A program made the position numbers and the translations under genes. Of a stretch of DNA of 64,000 nt, positions 43,605 through 54,400 are shown one piece after another. Numbering within the stretch: the first letter of the stretch is position 1; every line of letters begins with the position of its first letter. Below the pieces are notes generated by a model. That model was not told the DNA's origin. It saw only the letters and a list, made by a program, of their open reading frames with translations, and did no database searches. The DNA is from Diplodia intermedia (Eukaryota; Ascomycota; Dothideomycetes; Botryosphaeriales; Botryosphaeriaceae): assembly GCA_021495925.1 (NCBI GenBank), contig JAKEKT010000071.1, positions 124,001 through 188,000 on the forward strand, read 5' to 3'.

Positions 43605-44522
43605 TTAACGAAGTTTCTTTGACACCGTCGCAAAGCGCGGGCAGGCGTCACGGGTTCCCATCGACCTGACATCCCCCTCGGTGAGGGCGCGCTCACCATT
43701 CCTCGCCTGCTCCAACTGAGCTTGCTTCTTCCGCTGAGCGGCCTCCCTCGCCTGCCTGCGCTCATGGTACTCGCGGCGCTTCCTCTCCCGCTCGGCCCTC
43801 TGCTCCTCCATCGCCCGCCTGTCCATCAGCTTCTTCTCGACCGTCCGCTCCGCGTTCTTCTTCATGACCGCCAGGGCCGGCTGGCTGCCGTACGCGAACC
43901 TGTTGATCGCAAGCGTGTCCGGCGACTCCACCTCATCCGTGAGCTCGGCGTACACGACGCTGTGGATCAGGTGCTTGAGGAGCATCGGCTCGCCGCCGAG
44001 CCCGCAGTTGAACGCGTTGTAGAAGAAGATGAACTGCTCCGCCGTGACGCGGCCGGCGGCGCGGACCGCGTCCATCGTCGCACCGCGCCAGGCGTGCTGC
44101 ACGCAATGCGTGATGCCCATCTTCTTGAGGGCCGCCAGGCATTGGATGTGCCGGAGGACGTTGGCCGGCTCGTGGTAGGCCGGAGGCATGGCGTCGGGGG
44201 TGTCGCAGGATTTGACGAGCGCGGCGATGACATAGCGGCCCGCGCCGGGGAGGAGGTGAGACACGCGGCCGAGGTCGTACTTGCTCTGAGCGGTCGAATC
44301 GTTGCCGCGAGTCAGGGACCGAGCCGCCGCAGGGCAGTAGGCCAAGAACAGGGCCAGCGGGATGTCCGTGATCTGGTGGACGTTGGACGTCTTGTCGTCG
44401 ATCCAGGTGATGGTCATTTTTCTGTTCGTCTGGGTGAGAGCCTTCCTCTCCACGGAAGAGACGTCCGCGAGGGGTGAGGCCATGTTGTTGTGGCCTCCAG
44501 CTGTGTTGGGCGTTGAAGACAT
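43605..44522 (-). CDS. BTB-like paralogue C
   Basis: Intronless coding region, 305 residues, ATG 44522. An 83-nt 5'-UTR intron is inferred at 44637-44555 (GTAGGT...CCGCAG). Conserved segments are MTITWIDDKTSNVHQI, DIPLALFLAYCPAAARSL, IQCLAALKKMGITHCVQHAW, MDAVRAAGRVTAEQF, LLKHLIHSVVYAELTDEVES, LAINRFAYGSQPALAVMKK (almost identical to paralogue A), a strongly basic helix, and the tail QARNGERALTEGDV ... FATVSKKLR. It is closest to paralogue A in the region after the ELTD motif. Function unknown. Confidence 0.77.
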   Translation of the reverse strand: MSSTPNTAGGHNNMASPLADVSSVERKALTQTNRKMTITWIDDKTSNVHQITDIPLALFLAYCPAAARSLTRGNDSTAQSKYDLGRVSHLLPGAGRYVIAALVKSCDTPDAMPPAYHEPANVLRHIQCLAALKKMGITHCVQHAWRGATMDAVRAAGRVTAEQFIFFYNAFNCGLGGEPMLLKHLIHSVVYAELTDEVESPDTLAINRFAYGSQPALAVMKKNAERTVEKKLMDRRAMEEQRAERERKRREYHERRQAREAAQRKKQAQLEQARNGERALTEGDVRSMGTRDACPRFATVSKKLR

Positions 44523-44717
44523 CTTGGTGCGGATGTCTGGGTTGGGTCACACTACTGCGGCTTTTGTGTCAGTAGCTGGAGGACTGGCTAACCAAGATTG
44601 GCGGACGACAGAGTGGGCAGAAAGGTCAGACACCTACCGAAGTTGATTACGAGGCTTGGATTAAGAAGTTCTTGAGCTAAGCAAGGGTGACGAAACTCGG
44701 GTGGAGAAGGGTGGTCG

Positions 44718-44815
44718 AAAGCCAGACAATGCAAGGTGGTGTAGAGTAGAGGAAGGAAGCTGACGGAAGATTTTGGGTGGGTGCTTTAATACGTCAGCGG
44801 AGCATAGTGAGTGCC
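44718..44815 (-). promoter_or_regulatory. Conserved BTB-like family promoter, copy 3 (partial)
   Basis: The minus strand reads GGGCACTCACTATGCTCCGC, then TATTAAAGCACCCACCC and CTCTACTCTACACCACC. The core and initiator match the other copies, but the GGTTGTTC element was not found here. Confidence 0.6.
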
Positions 44816-45070
44816 CAATTGACCCCCAGTGGGAAGCGAGCTGCCTAACCACCAGTCCATTTCTTATCAGTCACCAGTCAGTTGTCATAAGTCACCAGCT
44901 AATCAACTTACGAGTCCATGAGTTTTGAGTTTTCAAATTTTTTTTTTTGTGTGGTTTTCTGACTTTCCGGTTAACAAGTCAATCTCAATCTGAGAAATCC
45001 TCTATCTGCCAATCTGTCTATCCGTTTCCCTGCACTCTGTTACAGTCCAAACATGCACCAGATGGCCCCC

Positions 45071-45979
45071 TCAGCGAAGCTTGTGCGAGACAGTTGCCGT
45101 GCGAGGGCCGGCATGCTTGCTCATTTCATCAATCTCCGCCTCCGACAACGCCCTCTCACCGTTGCGAGCCTTCTGCTTGGCGGCCTCCCTCTTCTGCTGG
45201 GCCGCTTCCCTCTTTGCCTTCCTGTCGAGGTAGTCGAGCCGGGATTTCTGCTTAGCGGCTTTCTCGGCAGCCCTCTTCTCTTCCATCTCCTTCCTGGCCG
45301 TGAGCTTCCTGTGAACTTCGACCTCAGCCTCCCTCTTCATGATGGCCAGGTCCCTATTGCTGGTGACGACCTTGTTGATGTGCAAGGTATCGGGAGACTC
45401 CTCCTCATCGGTGAGTTCCGTGAAGACGACAACGTGGACGATGTGGCGCAGCAACATGGGCTCGTGGCACTTGTCGCTGCCGAAGGCGTGCAGAAAGTAA
45501 TCGAAGTCGTCACCGGTGACCTTGCCGGCGGCACGCACGGCGTCCATGGCAGCGCCGCGGTATACGTACTGGACACAGCGGACCAGTCCAAGCTTCTTCG
45601 CCGCAGCTAGACACTTCAGGTGACGAAGGACGTCCGTAGCATCCGTGAACGCGGCCGGAAGAAGCGCGTTGGGACCATCGTTCGCACGGCAGGTCGCCAT
45701 CAGGGCGTTGACAATGTACTGGACCGCGCCCAAAGAAAGGCCGGACACGGTACCCAGGTTGTACATGTTGCCGTGCTTGGGGCTGGTCGCGAAGTACTGC
45801 TTGGCGGAAGGGCTGAAGGCAAGTAACATGGCCTTCGGAACATTGGAGAACATCATGGGCTCGGACGTCTTCTCATCGATCCACTTGATTGTGATCTTTG
45901 CGTTTGTGTTGACAAGGGCCAGCTTCTGGTTGTACGGCATACCCGCAACTGGGGAGGACGAGTTGGTGATCGAAGCCAT
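45071..45979 (-). CDS. BTB-like paralogue D
   Basis: Intronless coding region, 302 residues, ATG 45979. A 5'-UTR intron is inferred from 46061 (GTAAGT) to 45994 or 46002 (both end in GCAG). Conserved segments are KITIKWIDEKTSEPMMF, NVPKAMLLAFSPSAKQYF, LKCLAAAKKLGLVRCVQYVY, AAMDAVRAAGKVTGDDF, LLRHIVHVVVFTELTDEEES, a Lys/Arg/Glu helix, and the tail KARNGERALSEAEI ... TATVSHKLR. Its promoter is the closest match to that of paralogue A. Function unknown. Confidence 0.77.
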   Translation of the reverse strand: MASITNSSSPVAGMPYNQKLALVNTNAKITIKWIDEKTSEPMMFSNVPKAMLLAFSPSAKQYFATSPKHGNMYNLGTVSGLSLGAVQYIVNALMATCRANDGPNALLPAAFTDATDVLRHLKCLAAAKKLGLVRCVQYVYRGAAMDAVRAAGKVTGDDFDYFLHAFGSDKCHEPMLLRHIVHVVVFTELTDEEESPDTLHINKVVTSNRDLAIMKREAEVEVHRKLTARKEMEEKRAAEKAAKQKSRLDYLDRKAKREAAQQKREAAKQKARNGERALSEAEIDEMSKHAGPRTATVSHKLR

Positions 45980-46149
45980 TGTGAGTGACTTTACTGCGTG
46001 ACTGCGCTTGTCCTTTTTGTAAGCAGGTGGAGGATGAAGAACAAAACCTGCAGGTACTTACCGGAGCTGAAAGGGTAGCTTGAATTAAGAGAGTTGATTT
46101 TTTTCAAGCAGGGTTGATGGAGCTCGGGTGGAGGCCGTCCTTGACTTTG

Positions 46150-46310
46150 CAGAGTGAAGGACGTGAAGAGTTGTAGAGGAGAGGAAGGGAAGACGACGGG
46201 GGGGTTTAAGTAGGCAGAAGATCTTAGTAGCCGAGTGACTGTCGCAGGCCTCAGGCCACGGTGTTTGTGAACAACCCTGAGGTGCCAGACTCATGTGTTA
46301 ACCCGGTTAG
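46150..46310 (-). promoter_or_regulatory. Conserved BTB-like family promoter, copy 4
   Basis: The minus strand reads GGTTAACACATGAGTCTGGC, then GGGTTGTTCACAAACACCG, GTCACTCGG, AAGATCTTCTGCCTAC and TTAAACCCCCCC, matching copy 1 block by block over about 110 bp in the same order and spacing. Confidence 0.75.
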
Positions 46311-47510
46311 CCTCCAGTAGTGACACAGTACTGGTAAAGCTCACCCGTTGGGAGCGTAGAGTCGAATCCTTCCAATATCGGTCTACATTCCAGGGAGGGA
46401 GAGCTGGAAAAAGCTAGTTTCAAACCTCATCGAGAGGCAAGGTCTCATCTTTGGTTACTTGCCTATCTTGGCGATTTTTTTTTTAAAGAAGAGGAGGTCT
46501 GGAGAAGCAACCATATACGTACGTGTAGGGAATATACTTATGTATAGCAGGACATGGACAATCCGAATGAGCGGAAGCTTTGCTTTTTGTTTCGGCTACG
46601 AGAGACCCGAATACTGCTTGATACCTGATCGTTTGGCATACCCAATATATTTCCACAAACATCTTTGACCGTTAGCCAGCTTGAAAGAGGTGCTCATTGG
46701 ATCTGGCGCTGGCCAGGCCCATTCAAGGAAGAGATGGCTTCCCTCAGGGCAACCACAACCATTAACATATACGGCAAGCTGTCTAGCTGGACCGTCCACC
46801 GCAACCATTTGCTACTCCAAGCGACCAGTGGCCAGGGTACCTCAGTCTTGCAGCCGCTTCGCGTGGGGCAGTGAGTACCAACAAACTCAAAGGTAAGACA
46901 AAGCAAAGGACCTACCAAACAATCGCAACATGTGTTTGACGGGCCTTTGCGTGTGGGAACAATGGTGATGATCACCTGCTAGAGGGATGTTCATTCACAG
47001 TAGTAAATATGCTGATGCGTACAGAGAGATCAGGAAAACACAACGTGACTCCGCAATTTTCGATTAGCTGAAGTCTGCGAGTTGTCGGATAATTTGGGGC
47101 AGAGTGGCAGTGTGTAGCCAGACTGACAACATCAAGAACGCTGACAGCTATGTCGCGACCGCCTTGCCCATTCTGCAAAATGCGTTTGACGAAATGGTCC
47201 GGTGCACTGGATAGCCGCGATCAGAGGAGCAAAGAAACCAAAGTCCATCACGTATCTCCTCGCATTCTTTCCATTCAACACAGCACGCGTATTCGATCTT
47301 CCACAACATCTCGAGATTGTGATGATGATTCTTCTTCTTCGCCGGACTATTATCTACAGCGTCCAGTAGTAGACCCGGTCTGAACCATAGCCCCCAGCCT
47401 TTTCCGACAAAACCATCATGTCCCCCAATCTCTCTCATGCCTCTCCTGACCCCAAGCAACAAAATTCATCTCGTCGGTCGGTGGTATATCGCTTTCCGCG
47501 GGCGAGCCGT
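46311..47510. other. Intergenic, no gene seen
   Basis: 1.2 kb with no supported ORF. T-rich near 46470. It marks the right edge of the F-box/BTB block before conserved genes resume. Confidence 0.55.
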
Positions 47511-48040
47511 TTAGAGCTTGCTGATGAAGAGACGGGCGCACATGCGGCGGACGTCCTGGGGCAGGAAGTACTTGGAGAGGAAGTAGACGAAGGTGGGGAT
47601 GATGGCGAAGGCGAAGGTCGTCTCGTTGACCCAGTAGAAGGGGACGAGCTGGGGCATGCCAGCGTAGAGCATCGTCTGCTGTAGGTTTCCCGAAATCTCC
47701 GCGTTAGCAAATCCATCCCAACAACCCGACCCGTTTCCCATCAATCGCCCGTCCTCCCATCAGCGCAATTTTTCTGGCTCCACCATGCCTTCGGTGCGAT
47801 CCAATGTTGCGTGCGCGTGGGTGCGTCGCGCGTGTTTTCTCGGGCGACTCCGGGTGGGCGGGGTGCGAGGGTTCTGCGTACCATCTTGGCGCCGGCCTTC
47901 TCGGCGGCGGAGAACTTCTGGCCGTTGTAGGAGGGCGTGAAGGGAGCGACCTTGGCGGCGGTGCGCACGCTCATGGGAGCGGCGAAGGCCTGGCGCTCAA
48001 CGGCGCGGGCGAGGGGACGGATGAGGCGAGCGGAAGACAT
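47511..48040 (-). CDS. ATP8: Nucleus-encoded ATP synthase subunit 8 with mitochondrial presequence
   Basis: Exons 48040-47882 and 47678-47511 with a 203-nt phase-0 intron (GTACGC...CTACAG, TGCTAAC branch) encode 108 residues. The last 48 residues start MPQLVPFYWVNETTF and end CARLFISKL. The yeast mitochondrial Atp8 is also 48 residues, starts MPQLVPFY and ends SRLFISKL, so the match covers both ends and the length. One membrane span (FAFAIIPTFVYFLSKYFL) is visible. Residues 1-52 (MSSARLIRPLARAVERQAFA and on) are rich in Arg, Ala and Ser with no acidic residue before Glu16, a typical matrix-targeting presequence absent from mitochondrial copies. Atp8 is part of the Fo stator stalk at the inner membrane. 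This is a functional-looking relocation of an organelle gene to the nucleus. The acceptor CAGCAG allows a one-residue alternative. Confidence 0.93.
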
Positions 48041-49202
48041 CGTTGGCCCTGTGAACAACTGCGTCAGAGGGGATCCATCGTTTGACTGCGTGGACGGAGG
48101 CGGTGGAGGCGGGCGGAGTCGTGAAATATGCGTCTGCGGGCGTGTCAGGCGGGTGCACACGTACGATTGAGTCGAATTGGGTCGAGACCGGCGATGGGAG
48201 TTGGATGGAGTTTCGGGTTTGCGCTGAGAGTACGCTGTCTGCGCTTTCGGACGTCGTCGTTCTGAGCTTCGAGCCCGGCCCGTCACGTGCATGCGCTAAG
48301 CCCGATCGGTAATGGTGATTCGTGGGAACCTTCCTCTCCGCCGACTCTCCACAATCCGCAACACTGCATCTTAGAGACGGACAAGAACATCCCCCCAGCT
48401 TGGATCTTGACGTCAGTCGCGACTGGCATGTCACTTCTAGGCTAAACTACATCTTCATGCTCATGGCATTCACATATCGACCTTCGTTTCCTTTTGTCCG
48501 AACGATAGAATAATCTGATTTTGCTTATAGCCATGGCTTCTTTTCCATCTGTCTTTCCAATACTGCTTTCTGTTATGATGTGAGCCTCGGATAGAGTATT
48601 GGATTGCGTCAACAAAGCTCCAAGGATGCCAAGCGCTTCGACGATTCTGCGCTGTCTCGGGTAACATGACGGCGTATGACAACGGACGTTTGAACAGTCG
48701 TGAAGAAGAAAATTAAAGGACGAGATAGCTGCGGGATTGACGCATCCTCTGTATCCTAGGGGGCCAAGCTTCTCTGGAAATCGAGATACTGGGCGTATTG
48801 TGAGCGCATGATTTGCGAGTCATGGAGCATCTGACCCTCGATTACATCCGCCAAGGGTTCTGAAGCACTCAAAGACACAGCCACCGCTCCACCTATGTGC
48901 TTCATCCGAGAAGGAGACAGCAGAGAACTATCTGTGGGGCAAGAGACTCATGCCCGTAAATTTCAATGGGTCTAATGGCCATGGTTGAAGGGTCCTTGTG
49001 ATCGTCGGGCAAAAACCGGACGGAGTCGGGTACGGCCGGTTTTCCCAAACAGGCAATTTTGTTGGCGAACCATCTCAGTAGCAACACGCAATTATGGCCA
49101 GCCACCAATAAATCAAAGCCTTGTATGCTCTAGCGATGAGTGTCATTCAGTCTACATCTACCGTCATAACAATTCGTCAGTCCTGCACGCTGCATCAGAT
49201 CT
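48041..49202. other. Intergenic, no gene seen
   Basis: Contains the upstream region of the ATP8 gene and the 3' flank of the hydrolase gene. No supported ORF. A plausible promoter was not pinpointed. Confidence 0.5.
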
Positions 49203-50684
49203 TCATGCATTACTCTTGTTCAACTCGCTTCTAGCAATCAAGCCCTCGAGCCAAGTCTTGAACTCCGCCCTCATCTCAATGGGAATGCAGTGGCCTTGGC
49301 CGTCGATGAGGTGTTTCTCTACCTCTCCCTTTTGCTGCTCGCCAATGCCCTCTAGCCCCTCTATCAGCACCTTTGCGTGAGGGAAGGTGATCATGCGGTC
49401 TTCGGTGCCGTGCACAACCATTATCCGCTCGCGTCCTACCTTGTCCGCGATCTCACGCAACTGCTCCGGGCTTTTGTAGTGCCAGCCGGCGGCAATGGCT
49501 TGCGCCATGAATCCAGTGCGGTTGAAGTGAGCAGGATCCTTGCGCTTACTAATTTCACCAGCCGCAAAACGGTCGCAGTTTGTTGGGAAAGGCTGCTTGG
49601 TGTACTCGTTGTCGTCTGGCGATTCCAGCCATTTGGTGGTGAAAAGATTGTGCTTGACGTGCGCGAGCTGGTTGTCAATGCTGCGGGGGATGAACAGGTT
49701 GATGCGATTCCGGATATTCTCAACGAAACCGACGGTGTTGAAGAGCCCTGACGCGGTCGATACCAGGGACAATGTCGCAACGCGCTCGGGGACGAGAAAC
49801 GCCTGTGGCTTGTCGGTAAGCGCCGACAAAATAATTGGATGCGGGCTTAAGGCGGACTTACCACTTCTTGCGCGATCATGCCGCCCATGCTGATCCCAAC
49901 GACGTGGAGCTGGCGCTTCTCGGTCCAACCGATATGATCAAGGACCTCTAGCACGTCACGAGCCATTTCGGAGGACGAATAGCGCATCATGGGCTTGTCA
50001 GACTCGCCTACGCCGCGATTGTCGATGATCAGCGAGGAATACTTGTCGGGCTGAGTGTGCGAGAAGTCCTTGGTCTGCCTCTGCCACGCCGTCTTGAAGC
50101 CGCCCAGGCCCATAATCCACTGCATTGATGAAAATCAGCCATTGTGTTCCAAGGCGACGTAAGCTGTTTTTGACGTTGAGATTGGGTTGTCGGAGAACAA
50201 GCTTGTCTGCAACACAGGATCGGGCGCTACGGCGCTCCCGTGTATCAGGCTCTTGTGGAGGCACACCTCGACCCCGGAACCGCACGGGATTCGTGAGAAG
50301 CGTTGCCCGGCGAAAGGCGTGGAGCAGGCTCCATGCTTGCGCTATGCCCGATGCAAAACATGACAACTTGGCGCGAACAGGCCCTCATACTTGAAATGTA
50401 GGACGATGGAAACAAGGAAATGAGCTGGGCTTACTCACCACAATGTGGACGGGGCCATGGCCGTGGACCTCATACGCAATATCGAGCGGGCCGCCGCGGT
50501 TGGCAGCGACGGCGACCTTGCCCTTCTGCGCCGGCTCGAGGCGCCAAGTGACGTACGGAAATTCAGGATGAGCCTCGACCTCCGCTGCAGTCAGCGGGCG
50601 AGGCGGGGATGATGCAGTAGACCTTCCGCGGTGCAGGGTTAGCCCCGGGATTAATGGCGGGAGCGGCACTGAGGTGCAAACCAT
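49203..50684 (-). CDS. Alpha/beta hydrolase
   Basis: Exons 50684-50439, 50119-49862 and 49802-49203 (introns 319 and 59 nt, both phase 0) give 367 residues. The junctions read VHGHGPVHIV-WIMGLGGFK and IAQEV-AFLVPERVATL, as expected for the fold. The catalytic triad is visible: Ser159 in VGISMGGM, Asp303 in HGTEDRMI and His339 in GQGHCIPI. DNRGVGESDKP is the conserved strand-turn before the nucleophile helix. The substrate is unknown; relatives include esterases and epoxide or lactone hydrolases. The start is the first ATG in frame, but the first 40 residues are poorly conserved in type and a further upstream exon is possible. The gene is divergent from the Zn2Cys6 regulator. Confidence 0.83.
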
Positions 50685-51444
50685 ACATGGCGTTTCGCTG
50701 GTGCCTGACGCACGCTTGCAGCAATTGTTGCGAGTCGCAGGATAAGAGTAGTGGCGCTTGGACGGTGGTGCAGTCACGGAGGTGGCTCAGCGCTCAGAGA
50801 ACAGGCGCTTGGTGGCGACGCGGCCACTCTCGGGAAGCGGGACGCGCGGGAGCCGAGCAGAGCCTGAGGCCGTCAATAATGTCCGGTGGCAGGTCAAGGG
50901 CAGAGGCAGGGCGCGACGGCGCCCGCACAAGCAGCGGCGGGCTCTTAAGACTGCCGGTCTTGCCGTAGCGGCCGGGGCTGCGCGTGCGAGCGCGTGAGCA
51001 GGCGCGCACCAGCAACGCCACAGGCTGCGGAAAGGTGCCAGTAGTGGCCAGCGGGACGAGCTGGTGCTGACCAATGGGCGGATCCCACCCCGGTTTGGCG
51101 GGCGCCCTGGAGCGCGATCCTGCCCGCGCGCTTCTCGAACTTCTGCAACATCCGCTCTCCTCCCAGGGCCAGAGGTCCAAAACCGCTCGCCTCTTCCCGT
51201 CGGCCGTGCTCCGCCGTTGCCATGTCCGCGCCCTCTTACACCTGCGACAGACCCGCGCACCGTGAATCGACAAGCCTGTGACTGCGTTTCAGCTGGCAGT
51301 ACGTCACACGCTGATTACATACCCAAACTCCGCGTCTCCCCCACGCCGTCAGCGCCCGTCTGTCCACCACCAACTTCGCGCGCCTGAGGCCCACGGCCGC
51401 CCGAGCTCCACGCCGACTGAGAGTCCACTGCCCATTCGCCCACC
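50685..51444. promoter_or_regulatory. Divergent promoter region, hydrolase and Zn2Cys6 regulator
   Basis: 760 bp, very GC-rich, no supported gene. Long frames on both strands here are compositional. The arrangement allows shared regulation, but no binding site was identified. Confidence 0.45.
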
Positions 51445-54400
51445 ATGGATAACTCTTCGCACAATTTCCTTCCGCAGCCTCCCGCGCTGGTCAACCCGCC
51501 GCCCCAGATCTTCGGCAGCTACAGCGCCGACGGCTCGCCCATCCAGCCGCAGCTGCCCGCAAACATGTTCGATGATGCCATGATGATGGGCTCGCAGGAC
51601 GGCGGCGATGAGGGTCAAGGGGACCCGAAGAGGAGGCGCATTGCAAGGGTACGCCGCGCGAGAGGACGCGCTGCTCCATGCTCTCCATGCTAATGCTGCC
51701 TGCGTAGGCTTGTGACATGTGTCGCAAGAAGAAGATCAAGTGCGATGGCAAGATGCCCTCCTGCACGCACTGTACAAACTACAAGACTGAATGCATCTTC
51801 ACCCAAGTCGAGAAGAAGCGCCAACCACCCAAGGGGTGAGTGAGCCCGAACCCGCCTCGCTGCCTGACGCTGCTGACATGCAAGTCTAGCGCCAAGTACA
51901 TCGAAGGACTTGAGAATCGCCTTGGACGCATGGAGAGCCTGCTTCGGCTGTCCGGGCTCCTTTCGGAAGATGACGATGGCAGGACAGACCTAGGCACGCT
52001 AGAAAAGCGTTTGTCGGAAAAGCGCGCGACGGGTGCGAACACCGGCACAACTTCCTCGCGCGCATCGCATGACGGTGGCTCCACGCAGCAGCGTGATGAC
52101 GGCTCGCCTTCGCAGAGGGGGACTCCAGCGCAGGCTGCAGAGCTACCGAGCCCCCGCAGCCCCGTCACATCTCCGGCACCTTCCCGTACCAACCGGAATC
52201 CTACACAGGAACCTCCTCCTCCCCCTCCCCCTAGGAACGAAGAGGAAGTGGAATCGTTGTCGGACATGATGTGCTCACTTGTGACGAACAATTGTGGCGA
52301 GACACGATACATTGGTCAGTAAATCTTCGCGTGATGTCGGCACACGGGATCTAACCAATATCCAGGATCGTCGTCTGGTTTCTCCATTTTCTCCCCTAAA
52401 GGTATCCAGTGGGTCAACGACAAGACTGGCGACACCTCCTTCCAGGATATGATCACCAACGCGGCTGTCGATGACAACAAGTGGATACATTGGAAACCTG
52501 ACATTTTCCGCGACATCTTCTCGCGCCGTGTGTTCAAGCCTCTGCCGCCCAAGGAGGAAGCACTTTCACTCCTGAGGGACTACTTCGCCAACTTCAACTG
52601 CATGTTCCCGCTTTTTCATGAGCCCACCTTCATGCACCTCGTTGACAAGCACTATTCAGAGGACCCGTACGAAGGCTCGGGCTGGTGGGCGAGTTTGAAC
52701 GTGGTGTTGGCCATTGCCCACAGGCTCCGCGTCATGAGTAACCTGGTACCGCAGGAAGAAGACCAGAAGGCTTGGGGATACCTCAAGAACGCTCTTGCTG
52801 TGCAGACAGAACTGACCATCCGTAACACCGACCTCCTGAGTGTCCAAGCTCTCCTTGGAATGGTACGTGCTCTCTCGATACAACCTAATCGATAACACTA
52901 ATCAAGAGTAGGCTCTTTTCCTCCAAGGCACTCCGAATCCTCAGCCGTCATTCTTCCTGGTCGCTGCCGCTATTAGGCTGTCGCACAGTATTGGTCTCCA
53001 CAAGCGCGGCTCTGGATTCAATCTAAATCCTGCCGAGATCGAGCAACGGAAACGCGTCTTCTGGATCGCCTATATGCTAGACCGAGAGTGAGTAGATATG
53101 ACGTAACCCCCATCTCGGCAGTACGCATCTAACGTGTGGAAGCATCTGCCTGCGGTCCGGGCGTCCGCCCATCCAGGACGATGACGATATGAACGTCGAG
53201 CTGCCAAGCGAAAATCCTCCGGACAACATCGGCAATATCCCCCTTGCTGATGGTAAAAAGAAGGTCAACCTATTCCGGCTCATGTGCACTTTCGCTGTCA
53301 TTGAGAGCAAGGTGTATAAAAGCCTGTATTCGGTCAAAGCTTCAAAGCAGTCCGACGGTGAACTGCTCAACACGATAGGCGAATTGGACAGGGAGCTGGA
53401 GGAGTGGAAAGATGGCATTCCGATCGACTTCCGCCCTGAACACGAGATCAAGGCATCCCACACTCCGCTCATCCTTCACGTGGTGGTTCTTCACTTCGCG
53501 TACTACAATTGCTTAACTACGATTCATCGTATGTCGGTCCACCATGGATATTGGACAAGCAGGCTGTCGAATTTCGCTATTCAAGGTCTCAACGCCCGGC
53601 CATTGAATCCTAGGGTATTCTCCTCGGCCGCATTGTGTGTTCAAGCTGCCCGTGCCTCTATCAACCTGATCAAGTACATTCCGCAGGGTGATTATGCTTG
53701 TGTCTGGTAAGCAATGTGCTCTTGTGCACTATATTCCCAATGCTGACTTTATTCAGGCTCATTCTCTACTATCCTGTGTCATCGCTCGTGACACTCTTCG
53801 CCAACATCCTTCAAAATCCTCAGGATACTCGGACTAAATCCGATCTCAAGTTGATGAATCTCGTCGTCAACTTCCTTTCAACGCTCTGTTCCGATGAGGA
53901 GAATGGCAGCGTCCGCCGCATGCTCAGTATCTGCTCGGAGTTCGAACGCATCGCACGAGTTGTGTTGGAGAAGGCTGACAAAGAGTCATCATCGAAGCGG
54001 AAGAGAAGGCAGCATGAAGACCAGAACAAAGACGGACAACAACCGCAACAAGGCGCACAGAGCATCAATCAGATGCAACAGCAGCAACAGTCGGACAACC
54101 GGCGTTCGTCATCCTTGACGCCGAGTATCAATGGCAATGCTGGACCAGGTTTCCCTCATTTCACCTCCAACTTCGCAAACCCTGTAAGTGCAAAAGAGAA
54201 AAGAATATTCATTTGCTCTTGTGAAGCAGATAGCTAATTTTTTGTTGCTTGCAGAACTTCAATTTCTCGCCTTCGATGCCTCACGCCTCTTTACAACAGG
54301 GTTCATGGCTTCCGGATCTATCATCGCCGCAAACAGTGCCCGCCTTCCTACCACAACAGACATTCCCACATTCACAATCAGGAACCGATGCGCCGGGTAG

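Noticed and set aside
37570..44948. Retroposition as the origin of the BTB-like copies
   Set aside because: A tracts behind each gene suggested it, but shared promoters and 5'-UTR introns are not expected in processed retrocopies.
46320..46400. tRNA-like GAGTCGAATCC segment
   Set aside because: A T-loop-like string is present, but no acceptor stem or anticodon arm could be folded around it.
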